Below, in pieces: positions 12,301 through 22,684 of a stretch of DNA of 64,000 nt; position 1 is the stretch's first letter; each line of letters begins with the position of its first letter. A program made the position numbers and the translations under genes. Under the pieces are notes generated by a model. That model saw only the letters and a program-made list of their open reading frames with translations, did no database searches and was not told where the DNA came from. This stretch comes from Elymus sibiricus (taxonomy: Eukaryota > Streptophyta > Magnoliopsida > Poales > Poaceae). The stretch covers positions 142,766,001-142,830,000 of the forward strand of contig CM077670.1 in the NCBI GenBank assembly GCA_039707655.1, read 5' to 3'.

Positions 12301-13780
12301 GGCGCGAGGAGGAAGAGAACGGAGGGGGAGAAGGGTCCAGAGGGGGCACGTGGCCAAGGGGAAACTAGTCGGCACGTTGGGACACGCCGTGCAGCTCGAG
12401 CTGGCCGATCGGACGAGATCGAACACTGCCAGTGCACAGGGCACGTAGTTGGCCTGCTCTCAGCGTGGTCACCACCTGCACCCTGCGTTTTGGCCCCCCA
12501 GTAGATGCTACATCTTGTCCAACACGATGTTTACAGATCATTTGTATGAGTTATGACATTGGATGGACCAGGACGGCTCTAGAGTGGTCGAGGTGATCCA
12601 GAACAGTTTCTGGATAGAAACTTGGGTGGAGGTTTCTGGAGAAATGGCTAGAGGGAAAGAGTTGAATCCTTGTCATACTTAATTGTGGTAGAAAGGAGTA
12701 GGTTCTGACCAAATTCTAGGTCATTTGGATCAAGTTTGCATGCACTTCCTTCACAAAGTGCCCTACTGGATAGAAATGAGAAAGTTGAAGCTGTGCTCAA
12801 ATGGTTGAATGAAATGAGCTTAATTTTTGTGTAGGATGATTATTTGGCTATATGGAGGCACTGGTAAAATTTCAGCTCATTTGGATGCACTATGAAGGTA
12901 CTTCCTTCACAGAGCTTCCTGTTGTACAGAAACTAGATGGAATTTTTGGGAGAAATTGGCTCAATAAAATGATATGAATTTTTGCATGGCCACATCACAT
13001 AGGGAATGTGAGGTCCTGGATTAATTTCAAGAATTTTGAAGCAATATAAAATATAGTTGCTTCACAAACCCAAAATAGATCCAGAAACAAGAACTGGATG
13101 ATGTGCTCAAAACTTGAAATGTGGAACTTGGGTCCTTGCTGGAAATGGTGAAGATATGGATAAGAGAAGCTCCACAAATTATTTGGGATTTTTCCTGGCT
13201 ATCAAAATGGTAGCCCCTTTGGAAAGTGTCCAGAATGCAATATTGGCTTTAAATAGGGAAATGCAATTTCCCTTATTTAATTATTTCCAATATTTTTATG
13301 GGAGCTCAATGTGATCTCAAAGAATATCTCCACAAGTTTTCATGAACTTTGGAGATAGATAGATATTTTTCTGGATTTAATTCCTTCTCCGGGCAGAAAA
13401 AGGAATTAATTTTAAATGAAAAATATTGGAAATGACTTGGCAATATTTTTACATATCCAGGGTTTATAGATGTGGGATGATCACTGGAAAAAGTTTGGGA
13501 GCCAATAGATCAAAGAAAATTGGGGTTCCTTTGTAACTGCAAGAATTATGGTTTCCCTTCCGGTAACTCGGAAGGCTATGGTTTCGGTGGCAAACTCCTA
13601 AAAATAAAGTTTGGGTGGCAAGGTTGGACTAGAGAGAATCTCTGGTTGGATAGGAAAGGCAAGGCCATATGACCGTCTTCATATAACCAAGAGCGAGAGA
13701 AAATCCGATAACATCGGAAAAAAAGACGGGAGTCAAATCCCGTGAAAAGAAAATCGGGGAGCGAAAACCAAGGTGTTACA
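9328..13780 (-). repeat. 5' LTR of the LARD element, about 4.45 kb
   Basis: Runs from tgtggcgcc to ggtgttaca on the plus strand. It contains a GC-rich block (about 11530-12470) in which long frames appear on both strands. These are low-complexity Ser/Pro/Ala/Arg frames without family signature, so I do not call genes. The flank 13781-13785 (tatgt) should be one copy of the 5-bp target duplication. Confidence 0.85.
12081..12092 (-). promoter_or_regulatory. TATA-like box in the LARD LTR
   Basis: The minus strand reads CTATAAGTAGGC inside a GC-rich block, in the orientation needed for the LTR promoter. Inferred from motif only. Confidence 0.5.
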
Positions 13781-15240
13781 TATGTTTAACTCAATATTCA
13801 TGATTCAGCATTATTATGAGTAAACATGTTTGTCATTACAATTAGAGATCATAGTTGCTCATGCCATGCTTAAATAGCTTGGAGTGGATAATGATTTATT
13901 TTGAGTGTCTGCATGCATTAAAATGGTTGTGATGTAGTATGTTAGTATGGTATCCTCCTCTGAACAATTCAAGTGGCTTGACTTGGCACATGTTCACACA
14001 TGTAGTTGATTCAAAACCAACATAGCCTCCATGATATTTATGTTCATGGTGTTTATATCCTACTCATGTTCATATTCAGTGTTAATTATTCTCAATGCAT
14101 GATTATGACCCTTTTTTCTCAAGTTGGTCGCTTCTCAATCTATTTGCTAGCCTTCACCTGTACTAAGCGGGAATGCTGCTTGTGCATCCACAATCCTTAA
14201 ACCAAAATTATTCTAGATGAGTCCACTATATCTACCTATATGTGGTATTACTTTGCCGTTCCAAGTAAATTTGCATGTGCCACCTCTAATCATTCAAATA
14301 AACATCTGTTTTGTGTGCTTGTACCGCTCATGGAGTGACAGGGGGCGGTCAGTATCTTCCATGCTAAGCGGCTTATTCTCAGATGAGTGTTTATTCACTT
14401 GTCATTGCACGAGAGAGGCTGCTAATTGGGATGCCCAGTCCTATAATCAAAATAAGAAAAAATATAATAAAACAAAATCCCCCGGAAATTTGATCGTTTG
14501 GAGGGCACCCATGAATTCGGCTAGCCATGGCTTGTGTTGGTATGGTGGAGGGGGAGTAAACTTTACGTTTCCGCTTGGGAACCACCTATAATGTGTTTAG
14601 CATGGAAGATATTGAAAATCCTCGATCGTGACATTGACAGGAAAAGCATACCTCTCAAAATTGTTTTCATCTCTGATTTAAGCTTTGAGCTCTGGCACCT
14701 CTGCAAATCCATGCTTCCCTCTGTGAAGGGCCTATCTATTTACTTTTATGTTATTTTACTTTTATTATTGAGTCATCACCTTCTCATTCAAGCACCAGTT
14801 GGAGAGCACTATTGTCATTTTTATGCATTGAGTATAGTTAATGTTGAGTGTGACATGACTGGATCTCTTCTACCATGAATTACAATATCTAGTCGTTGCT
14901 TGAACTTCAGAGGTGCTCTGCATTTATGTTTTGCTGTCTCAGAAAGGGCTAGCGAGATACCATGTTATCATATTATATCATGATTGTTTTGACAAATTGT
15001 TGGCATCCGAGATATTATATTATTGCTCGCTAGATGGTTATGTTATTGTCATGAGTAAATGTGAGACCTAAGTGTTATCATTCATATGGTTAGTTCATAA
15101 TCTCTGCTGAAAACTTGGATGCTAGTTAAGTATATATACAGACAACAAGAACAAAAGAGTTTGTAAAAGTTTTTCTTTATCACTTTCAGTTTGTCAACTG
15201 AATTGCTTGAGGCCAAGCAATGAGTTAAGCTTGGGGGAGT
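13781..15240 (+). other. interior tail of element W, no gene seen
   Basis: AT-rich sequence before the 3' LTR. Frames up to 124 codons occur but show no domain and no codon-like pattern. It ends with taagcttgggggagt, the polypurine tract, directly before the LTR. Confidence 0.7.
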
Positions 15241-15553
15241 TGATACGTCCCAAACGTATCTAATTTTCCAAACACTTTTGCTCTTGTTTTGAACTATAAT
15301 TTGCATGATTTGAATGGAACTAACCCGGACTGCCGCTGTTTTCAGCAAAATTGCCATGGTGTTATTTTTGTGCAGAAATAAAAGTTCTCGGATTGACCTG
15401 AAAATTTATGGAGAATTATTTCAGAATATATAAAAAATATTGGCAAAGGGATCTACTGGAGGGGGGCCACCCAGGAGGGGGCGCGGCCACCCTCCTAGGG
15501 CGCGCCCCTAGGCTTGTGGGCCCCTGGAAACTCCGGCAACCCTAAATCCAACC

Positions 15554-15564
15554 CCATATATACC
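15554..15564 (+). promoter_or_regulatory. TATA-like box in LTR of element W
   Basis: ccatatatacc lies about 310 bp into the LTR, followed by a purine-rich leader. It is in the right orientation for the LTR promoter. Confidence 0.5.
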
Positions 15565-16364
15565 TATTCATGGAGAAAAAAATCAGAGAGAAAGAATCAT
15601 CGCGTTTTACGGTATGGAGCCGCCGCCACCTCCTGTTCATCATTGGGAGGGCTGATCTGGAGTCCGTTCGGGGCTCCGGAGAGGGGGATTCGACGCCGTC
15701 GTCATCACCAACCATCCTCCATCACCAATTTCATGATGCTCACCACCGGGTGTGAGTAATTCCTTCGTAGGCTTGCTGGACGGTAATGGGTTGGATGAGA
15801 TTTATCATGTAATCGAGTCAATTTGTTAGGGCTTGATCCCTAGTATCCACTATGTTCTGAGATTGATGTTGCTACGACTTTGCTATGCTTAATGCTTGTC
15901 ACTAGGGCCCGAGTGCCATGATTTCAGATCTGAACCCTTTATGTTTTCATGAATATATTTGTGTTCTTGATCCTATCTTCCAAGTTGTATGCACCTATTA
16001 CGTGTTATGATCCGCATACCCCAAGGTGACAATAGTTGGGATTCTTTCCGTGATTACCGTAGTTTGAGGAGTTCATGTATTCACTATGTGTTAATGCTTT
16101 GTTCCGGTTCTCTATTAGAAGGAGGCCTTAATATCCCTTAGATTTCCTTATGGACCCCGCTGCCACGGGAGGGTAGGACAAAAGATGTCATGCAAGTTCT
16201 TACTATAAGCACGTATGACTATATACGGAATACATGCCTACATTACATTGATGGATTGGAGCTATTATGTATCGCTCTAGGTTGTGACTGTTATATGATG
16301 AATGTCATCCAACACAATTATCCATCACCGATCCAATGCCTACGCTTTTCTCATATTGATCTTT

Positions 16365-16465
16365 GCTAAGTTACTATTGTTGCTACTGTTACAATCACTA
16401 CAAAACTGCTACTGTTGCTATCTTTGTTACTATTGCTACTGTTACTACTGCTATCAAAATTATCA
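16365..16465. repeat. degenerate trinucleotide tract (tac/tgc)
   Basis: Repeated ctactgttg / ttactattg triplets over about 100 bp inside the LTR of element W. Confidence 0.75.
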
Positions 16466-16644
16466 TCCTACTGTGCTACTAAATACTTTGCTGCAGATAT
16501 TTTGTTCACCAGGTGTGGTTGAATTGAAAACTCAACTGCTAATACTCACAAATATTCTTTGGCTCCCCTTGTGTCGAATCAATAAATTTGATTGAAATAC
16601 TACCCTCGAAGACTGTCATGATCCCCTATACTTGTGGGTTATCA

Positions 16645-16767
16645 ACCATTTAGAGTCTCATCAGTTTTGCCGATCCCGGCAAGACACCGGAGGCGGGGCC
16701 ATCACGGCGACCACCCACGGCACCGGCAGGACCAACCGGTGGCCATGCCGGAGACGCTGCGCCAACG
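16645..16767 (+). other. leader remnant of element A
   Basis: Short stretch between the W insertion and the first recognisable gag codons. The primer site must lie on the other side of W, outside the window. Confidence 0.55.
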
Positions 16768-18060
16768 GTGCAGTCACCTCCGTGTCAACAACCACTGCGG
16801 TGGCAAGCTCGCCGATCGGATGACCAAGACATGGTGTCCATGGCATCATCGGATCAGCGAGGTCGCCAAGATCAGCGCCAAATGCTCCGAGAGCGGCGCA
16901 TCGAGGACGCCCATACGACGATCGAGCAGCGCCGGGAAGCATGCCGTCTATCAGACGACCGTGCCGGGCCGGCAGTAGACACGCCTGCGCCAGGGTACCC
17001 TGGGTGCTTACCTTACGAGGTAGGCTGCCCAGCATTTACTCGTGAGCTGCGGTAGGTTGTGTGGCCGTCCACCCATGCCTTCAAGCCAGAGCTGCCCGAT
17101 AAGTACAATGGCAAGCTCAGTCCATTAGAGTTCCTTGGCATCTACACCATCGCGGTGCAGGCTGCCGGGGGGCAGGACGACAAGATACTGGCCAACTACT
17201 TCCCGTTCGCACTCAAACCCAATGTCAGGTCGTGGTTGATGAACTTCCCGGAGGGCTCCATTTCTTCTTGATTGGATCTATGCCATCACTTCGTTGGAGC
17301 TTACCAGAGTGGCCACAAGCTCCCTGGTCAGGCTAGCGATCTGCAAGTGATATCCCAGAGAGATGGCGAACCCCTCCGCAAGTACATACAAAGGTTCAGT
17401 CGTGTGCACCACAACATTCCTCATGTTCATCCCGCAGCTGTTGTTGCCGCATTCCACACGAATGTGCACAATCATAGAATGCGGTCTGAGATGAACATTG
17501 AGAAGGTCAGAACCATCAACGAGCTATATGCCTTGGCGGAGAAGTGTGCACGTGCTGAAGAGGGGAGGCGACTTCCTGGGGAGGATGCTGGTGCTGAAGT
17601 GGATTCTAAAGACGACAATGCATCAACCCCGAAGAAGAAGAGGCGGAACTGCAATCGCAAGCAAAAAGGCAAGGATGTGTTAGCAGTTGACGAGTCAGGG
17701 AATCCCGGCAAGAAGCCAAAGGCTGAGAGCAATGGCAAAGAGGCTGTTGTTTGCACTTGTAGCCATGAGGCCGCTGCCGGAGAGAAGATCGATGGCCCAT
17801 ATTGCAAGATTCACCATACCAAGGGCCACGATCTCCAGGAGTGTCGGCAAGTGGAGCAGCTTGCCGAAAAACAGAAAGAAGAGTATGAGAAGCGCGACAA
17901 GGAGAAGGGTCAAGATGGTGTCGGTGGGTCCGACAAGCAAAACTGTGGTGGCCGTGGAGGCTGTCATGGCAAGGCAAAGCAGCCAAAGGAGAAGCCCGCT
18001 CAGGGCCAGAAAGGAGATGATGGTGATGGGGATGAAGAGGAGTCCGACAATGAGTTCCAG
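16768..18060 (+). pseudogene. gag: gag of element A, decayed
   Basis: Capsid/nucleocapsid region of a Ty3/gypsy element. It shows the RELR...WPS / FKPELPDKYNGK entry, the NYFPFALKPNVRSWLMN segment and the DGEPLRKYIQRFS motif seen in plant gypsy gag. A zinc-knuckle-like motif of spacing CX2HX4HX4C (CKIHHTKGHDLQEC, about 17800-17845) replaces the usual CCHC. Frame 1 is interrupted by TAG at 17053-17055 and TGA at 17269-17271, then stays open to 18792. A Lys-rich linker (about 17630-17720) and a Gly/Lys-rich region follow. The protein would package element RNA in virus-like particles. This copy cannot make full-length gag. Confidence 0.88.
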
Positions 18061-18945
18061 AATTCAGTGGACGCTATGTGTGTTGATGGAGGCGCATCTT
18101 TGCACTCCTCACACCGGCAACCGAAGCAGTGGGTCCGTGAAGTAAATGCAGCGGAGCCGGCAATGGAAGCGCAAAAGCCGCTCAAGTGGTCGCACACGCC
18201 CATCGTCTTTGATGCCGAGGATCACCCTGATCGCACCACCGCGGTCGGGTGTTTGCCGTTGTTGGTTTCACCAACAATCCGCGACCTCAAGGTGAGAAAG
18301 ATGCTGGTTGACGGTGGGGCCGGCTTGAACTTGATCTCTCCTGATGTGATCAAGAGGCTGTTGATCCCGGACAAGGATCTCGAGGAGACAGGCACTTTCC
18401 AAGGGATCAGTCCGGGGAGGAACAAACCAAAGGGCCAAGTTACATTGCCGGTCACGTTTGGCAGCGAGCTAAATTATAGGACGGAAAAGATTGTCTTTGA
18501 CGTCGTCAAGATGCCGCTGCCATACAATGGGATTCTAGGCCGCCCGGCGCTGGCAAAGTTCAAGGCTGCATCGCACTATGCTTACAAAGTCATCAAGATG
18601 CCAGGGCCGATGGGCGTTCTCACTATCAATTCCAACCAGAAAGAAGCAATCATCTGTGCCGACAAGCTCTACCGGGAGGCAGTGGCAGCATCTGCCGTGG
18701 AGGTACATGCTCCTACCGGCAAAGCTTCCGAGGAGGAAAGAAGAAGAAGACCGGCAAGACCTCTGATAAGGACTCCGGGAAGCACACTTTAGAGTGTAGC
18801 ATGCCTGTTGAGGACGTACCAGAGAGCTCTACTGTCAAGAGCAAGAAAGCCAAAGCCTCTATACCGGTGACCAAGAAAGTCTCTACGAGGGAGGATGGAA
18901 CGAGTGGCTCTTTTACCATAAGTGCCACTCTCAATGACAAATAGG
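18061..18945 (+). pseudogene. protease region of element A, decayed
   Basis: An aspartic protease of retropepsin type. The active-site motif is VDGGAGLNLIS with the catalytic Asp codon at 18310-18312 (D-G-G-A rather than D-T/S-G, as is common in plant Tat-like elements), and GILGRPALAKF lies downstream (about 18530). The frame shifts by one base near 18725-18740 in a purine-rich Lys/Arg stretch, so the long frame ends at 18792 while the original frame continues to a TAG at about 18943. Confidence 0.85.
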
Positions 18946-20130
18946 AAAGCGCGCTTGTTGCCTTCCTACGGGCGAATGTCAGTGTGTTTGCATGGCAAGC
19001 ATCTGACATCCCCGGCATTCTCAGGGAGGTAATTGAGCACCACCCTGCCGTCTGCCCTCATGCTAGACCCATCAAGCAGAAGGCCAGAAAGCAAGCTTTG
19101 GAGTGGCAAGAGTTTATTGCCGAAGAGATCAAGAAGTTGGAAGCGGCAGGCCTGGTCAGAGGAGTGCTACACCCCACGTGGTTAGCCAATTCGGTGGTGG
19201 TGCGTAAGGCAAATGGCAAATGGAGGCTTTGTATCGACTTCACTATATAAATAAAGCTTGTCCAAAAGACACTTTACCTTTGCCGTGCATCGACCAGATT
19301 GTGGACTCCACTGCCGGCTGCGAGTTACTCTCTTTTCTTGATGCCTATTCTAGTTATCATCAAATTTTTATGGCCAAGGAAGATGAGGAGAAAACAGCAT
19401 TCATCACTCCGTGTGGCACGTATTGCTTTATATGTATGCCCTTCAGATTGAAGAGTGTCGGGGCAGCATTTGCCAGAGCAATTCAGATCGGTTTTGAGCC
19501 CCAGTTTCACAGAAATGTGGAAGCCTACATGGATGATATTGTGGTCAAAACCAAGGACAAGTCAACGCTGATCCAAGATTTGGATGAAACATTTGCAAAC
19601 TTGCGCAAACTCAACTTGAAGCTCAACCCCGAGAAGTGATTGTTTGGCATTCCGTCCGGCAAGCTTCTAGGGTTCTTTGTGTCTTAGAGGGGGATTGAAG
19701 CCAATCCAGACAAGATCAAAGCAATTGAGCAGATCAAAGCACCAAAATTCATCAAGGACGTCAGGCGTCTTGCCAGCTGTGTTGCCGCACTTAGCAGGTT
19801 CATCTCCAAATCGGCAGAGCGCGCCTTGCCATTTTTCAAAATATTGAAAAAGGCAGGCCCAGTGACGTGGGCTCCGAAAGCGGAGGCCGCGCTCCAAGAT
19901 TTGAAGGAGTACCCATCCTCTCCGTCAGTCTTAGTTGCACATAGGCCAGACGTTGTTGCTATACTTAGCGGTGACGAATCAAGTGGTTAGTGCTACACTT
20001 GTGGCTGAAAGAGAGGCAGATGAAGAGGAGGCAGCAGCCGCAGAGCCACAGGCCGACAAGCCAGAAATCTTCTTCGGCAAGGTCAGGTGCCGACAAGTCT
20101 GAAATTGTGCAAGCAAGTGAGCTAGATCAA
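18946..20130 (+). pseudogene. reverse transcriptase of element A, decayed
   Basis: Starts with VFAWQASDIPGI and the H.AVCP.ARP segment typical of gypsy RT. It continues through WLANSVVVRKANGKWRLC, an indel near 19240, FLDAYSSYHQI and the catalytic YMDD box at 19526-19537. Stops follow at 19637-19639 (TGA at a conserved Cys) and about 19684. A connection region with ALPFF and frameshifts leads on to RNase H. Non-functional. Confidence 0.88.
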
Positions 20131-21069
20131 CATGTTGTGCAAAAGAAGAAGATGGTGCAGCGCCCAGTCTACTTTGTCAGCTCTCTCCTGCAAGGGGCCA
20201 GGTCAAGGTATTCTGGTGTGTAGAAGTTGCTCTTTGGCCTTCTCATGGCCTCAAGGAAGCTGTGCCACTACTTTCAAGCACACCAAGTCACCGTCGTCAC
20301 TAACTTTCCTTTGCAACGTATTCTAAGAAATCTGGAAGCCACCGGCAGGATTGTGGAGTGGGCGTTGGAGCTGTCGAGATTTGACTTATAGTTTGATAGT
20401 ACCTCAACAATTCAGAGTAGAGCTTTGGCGGAATTCATTGTAGAATGGACCCCGACGCAAGACGAAGAAATACAAGAGACCTCTCTCCCCAGCAAGGAAA
20501 CTGTTGATGATTGGATCATGTACTTTGACGGTGCTTTCACGCTGAAAGGCGCCGGTGCCGGTGTGCTGCTTATAGCACCCACCGGAGAGCACCTCAAGTA
20601 TGTGGTTCAGATCCATTTTCCCAGGGAGCAGGCCACTAACAACACTGCTGAGTACGAGGGATTGCTTGCCGGCTTGCGCATTGTAATCGACCTTGGTATT
20701 CGAAAGATGATTATCAGAGGCGACTCGCAGCTTGTGGTGAGATAGATTAATAAGGATTACCAGGGTCCCTTGATGGAGGCTTATGTTGATGAAGTGAGGA
20801 AGTTGGAGGAGCACTTTTACAGTCTGCAAATGGAGCATGTCCCTTGTGCCCAGAATGAGATTGCCGATGACCTGTCAAAGCTTGCCACCAAGAGATCTCC
20901 TGTGGAGCCAGGAACTTTTGTGCTACAACTAACTCAGCCATCCGTTACACCATCAAGGTTGGCAAAGAAAAGAAAGAAAGACGTTGGTGGTTACTTTCCA
21001 GCAGAGCTACCGGCAGCCACCAAGAAAGTGGATACCATCGACAAGACACCCTCTGCCGATGAGCTGTAG
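20131..21069 (+). pseudogene. RNase H of element A, decayed
   Basis: Contains RPVYFVSSLLQGA, then the RNase H core: YFDGAF (first Asp codon 20527-20529), NNTAEYEGLLAGL and RGDSQLVV, giving a D-E-D set. It is followed by the HVPCAQNEIADDLSKLA motif. Stops lie near 20221, 20387 and at 20743-20745 (TAG where Gln is expected), and at 21067. Confidence 0.85.
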
Positions 21070-21420
21070 CCTCCGGCAAGCCAGGTCCTTGCCGTCGAAG
21101 CAAGCGCCCCCGCAGAGGAAGAAGTGTCTTTAGTCCTTGTCGTCGAGCCACAGGCTTCGGCATGGGCGCAGCCAATCGTCCAATACTTTCAAACAGGAGA
21201 GCTTCCCGATGAACAAGAAGAAGCGGAAACAGTAGCCCATCAATCAAGAATGTACTAGTTTGTCGATGACATTTTCTACAGGAAAAGACCAAACGGGCTG
21301 AAATTGAAGTGTATTTGCCGGGAAGATGGACAGAGCCTGTTGGCAGAGATGCATGAAGGAATGTGTGGCTCTCACATTGGGTCATGCGTGCTTGCCGGCA
21401 AGGCATTCCGTCAAGGATTC
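21070..21420 (+). pseudogene. integrase of element A, N-terminal part
   Basis: Linker plus the first half of the HHCC zinc-binding domain (MHEGMCGSHIG supplies the two His). The reading ends at 21420, where element B is inserted; the two Cys are at about 31590-31610. An in-frame stop lies at about 21259. Confidence 0.85.
21416..21420. repeat. target-site duplication of element B (left), gattc
   Basis: gattc directly left of the LTR. The same five bases are at 31540-31544 directly right of the other LTR. Confidence 0.95.
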
Positions 21421-22326
21421 TGTCGGAAGTCAGGCTCCGGGGACCCAAAGGTTCGAACACTGGGGTAAGCTCGTTCTTACCTCTTCGTCTCCTACCACGG
21501 CTAAGCTACGGCGAGGCTATGGCGAGAGTGTGCTAGCGAGGGGCGGACTGTGGACTCAGTGGTTTACCCAGGTTCGGGCCACCTTGCGTTGTAAAACCCT
21601 ACTCCTGCTTGGTTTTGATTGTGGTGAGCAAGAAGGTGTTCTCGTGTACAAGGTAGGAAATGGTCGAATCAATCGGATCCTCTAGCACAATGGCAGCACT
21701 ATCCCTTTATACCCGCCTAGGTCCTCTTCCCCCTCGAAAACTTAGACGGGAAGGGTTGCCACACTTGGCGGTTTTGAAAGGGGACATGCGCTTAGGCTAT
21801 CCTGACTAAAGGTGGTCTTCGCCTGCCAAAGCATGATCCATGACGCGCCGGTGGGCTCGGTGATGACCTCCACCCTGCGCGCCCACCATCTTGGTCTTCT
21901 TTCGCTGATCGGGCAACCTTTGGGGTTGCTTTGGGGAGTAGACCGCTGGCCTTGCTCCCTTAACACCAAAGAGGAAACCATCCTCATCCGCGCCTGCTGG
22001 CGCGGCCTCTGTCGCCACTCGTCGCCGTGGGCGTCACCGACGTGACGGGCACAAGACCGCGCGGCCGAGCCGAATAGCCTTCGTCTTGGGAGCCTTCGGG
22101 AGGAGGCCTCGGGAGGCCACCTCGCGAGAGGGCCTCGCGAGGCCGTTGGTGAAGATGTCGAGCCTTGCTCCCCCACTCCCTGAGGAGGGGGCCTCAGGAG
22201 GCCAAGGCCTCATGAGGAGTCTTGGTGAGATGGTCGATGATGACGGCCTGCTGGGCCCACGCCAGGCGTTGCGCCCTGGGCCAAAGGCAGATGGGTCTGG
22301 ATACCCTGGGTTCGATGGGCCCGACA
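21421..22326 (-). repeat. 3' LTR of element B
   Basis: 906 bp, tgtcgg...ccgaca, matching 30636-31539. It contains a TATA-like box on the minus strand at 21702-21713 (GGGTATAAAGGG) and many cctcNNgagg palindromes near its right end. Confidence 0.95.
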
Positions 22327-22341
22327 GTAGCCCCCGGGCCC
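22327..22341 (-). other. polypurine tract of element B
   Basis: The minus strand reads GGCCCGGGGGCTAC immediately before the LTR start TGTCGG, the usual form for plant gypsy elements. Confidence 0.8.
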
Positions 22342-22593
22342 ACGGCGCGCACGTTCCGGCCTACTAGGGGGCGAAATGGTGCGGGCCCCAACCGCCTGTG
22401 GGCCAGGTGTGACGCTCGGCACACGATGTGATGGGGGATGCCCCCACTTCTCCCATGACGCCTCGGTAACCACCCGTGCTGACATAAAACCTGTCACGCA
22501 CCACGAGGCCATCATTGCCTTCCTTCGCACATTGCTGCTGCTTCAATTCCCGACATCGGAGAAGGCGGAGCGACGAGAAGAGCCCCGCGCCGA

Positions 22594-22604
22594 GCATAAA
22601 GAGG
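22594..22604 (+). promoter_or_regulatory. TATA-like box upstream of the B3 ORF
   Basis: gcataaagagg on the plus strand, about 90 bp before the preferred ATG at 22685 and opposite to the LTR promoter. Motif-based inference of a separate promoter. Confidence 0.4.
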
Positions 22605-22684
22605 GGGAGAGAGGAGCCGAAGTCCTCCACCCATCTTCTTCTTCCTCCACTCTTCGACGTCTCCTTGCCAGAGTTGCCGAAGAG

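Larger units (their letters stand above)
5022..13780 (-). mobile_element. LARD-type large non-autonomous LTR retrotransposon
   Basis: Two direct copies, 5022-6319 and 12482-13780, are near-identical and both end 'ggtgttaca'. A tRNA-Met-type primer site in reverse orientation at 9311-9322 abuts 'tgtggcgcc' at 9328, and a polypurine tract in reverse orientation follows 6319. The element therefore reads on the minus strand, with its 5' LTR at 9328-13780, a 3.0-kb interior and its 3' LTR ending at 6319. The 3' LTR continues left of the CACTA insertion and out of the window. No gag or pol homology is present. LTRs over 4 kb with a short non-coding interior match the LARD class, of which Sukkula of barley and wheat is the known example. 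Family identity is not confirmed. Confidence 0.85.
13781..16644 (+). mobile_element. element W: plus-strand gypsy-type LTR element, 3' part
   Basis: The LARD lies inside it. Visible are 1.46 kb of interior, a polypurine tract (15226-15240) and a full LTR (15241-16644) starting tgatacgtcc and ending gggttatca. The tract precedes the LTR on the plus strand, so this is the 3' LTR of a plus-oriented element. The LTR style is that of abundant Triticeae gypsy families (Fatima/WHAM/Sabrina-like; exact family uncertain). The 5' half is left of the window. Confidence 0.8.
15241..16644 (+). repeat. 3' LTR of element W
   Basis: 1404 bp, starting tgatacgtcc and ending acttgtgggttatca. It contains a GC-rich palindromic stretch (about 15460-15530), a TATA-like box at 15554-15564 and a degenerate trinucleotide tract rich in tac/tgc at about 16365-16465. 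Confidence 0.88.

Noticed and set aside
16645..16767. 5' LTR or primer site of element A next to the W insertion
   Set aside because: No TG start, LTR match to 47969-48859 or tRNA-complementary site found. These must be outside the window.
22376..22684. Upstream extension of the B3 frame to an ATG at 22376
   Set aside because: Begins about 50 bp from the LTR and spans a TATA-like box. The residues look like translated leader, so the ATG at 22685 is preferred.
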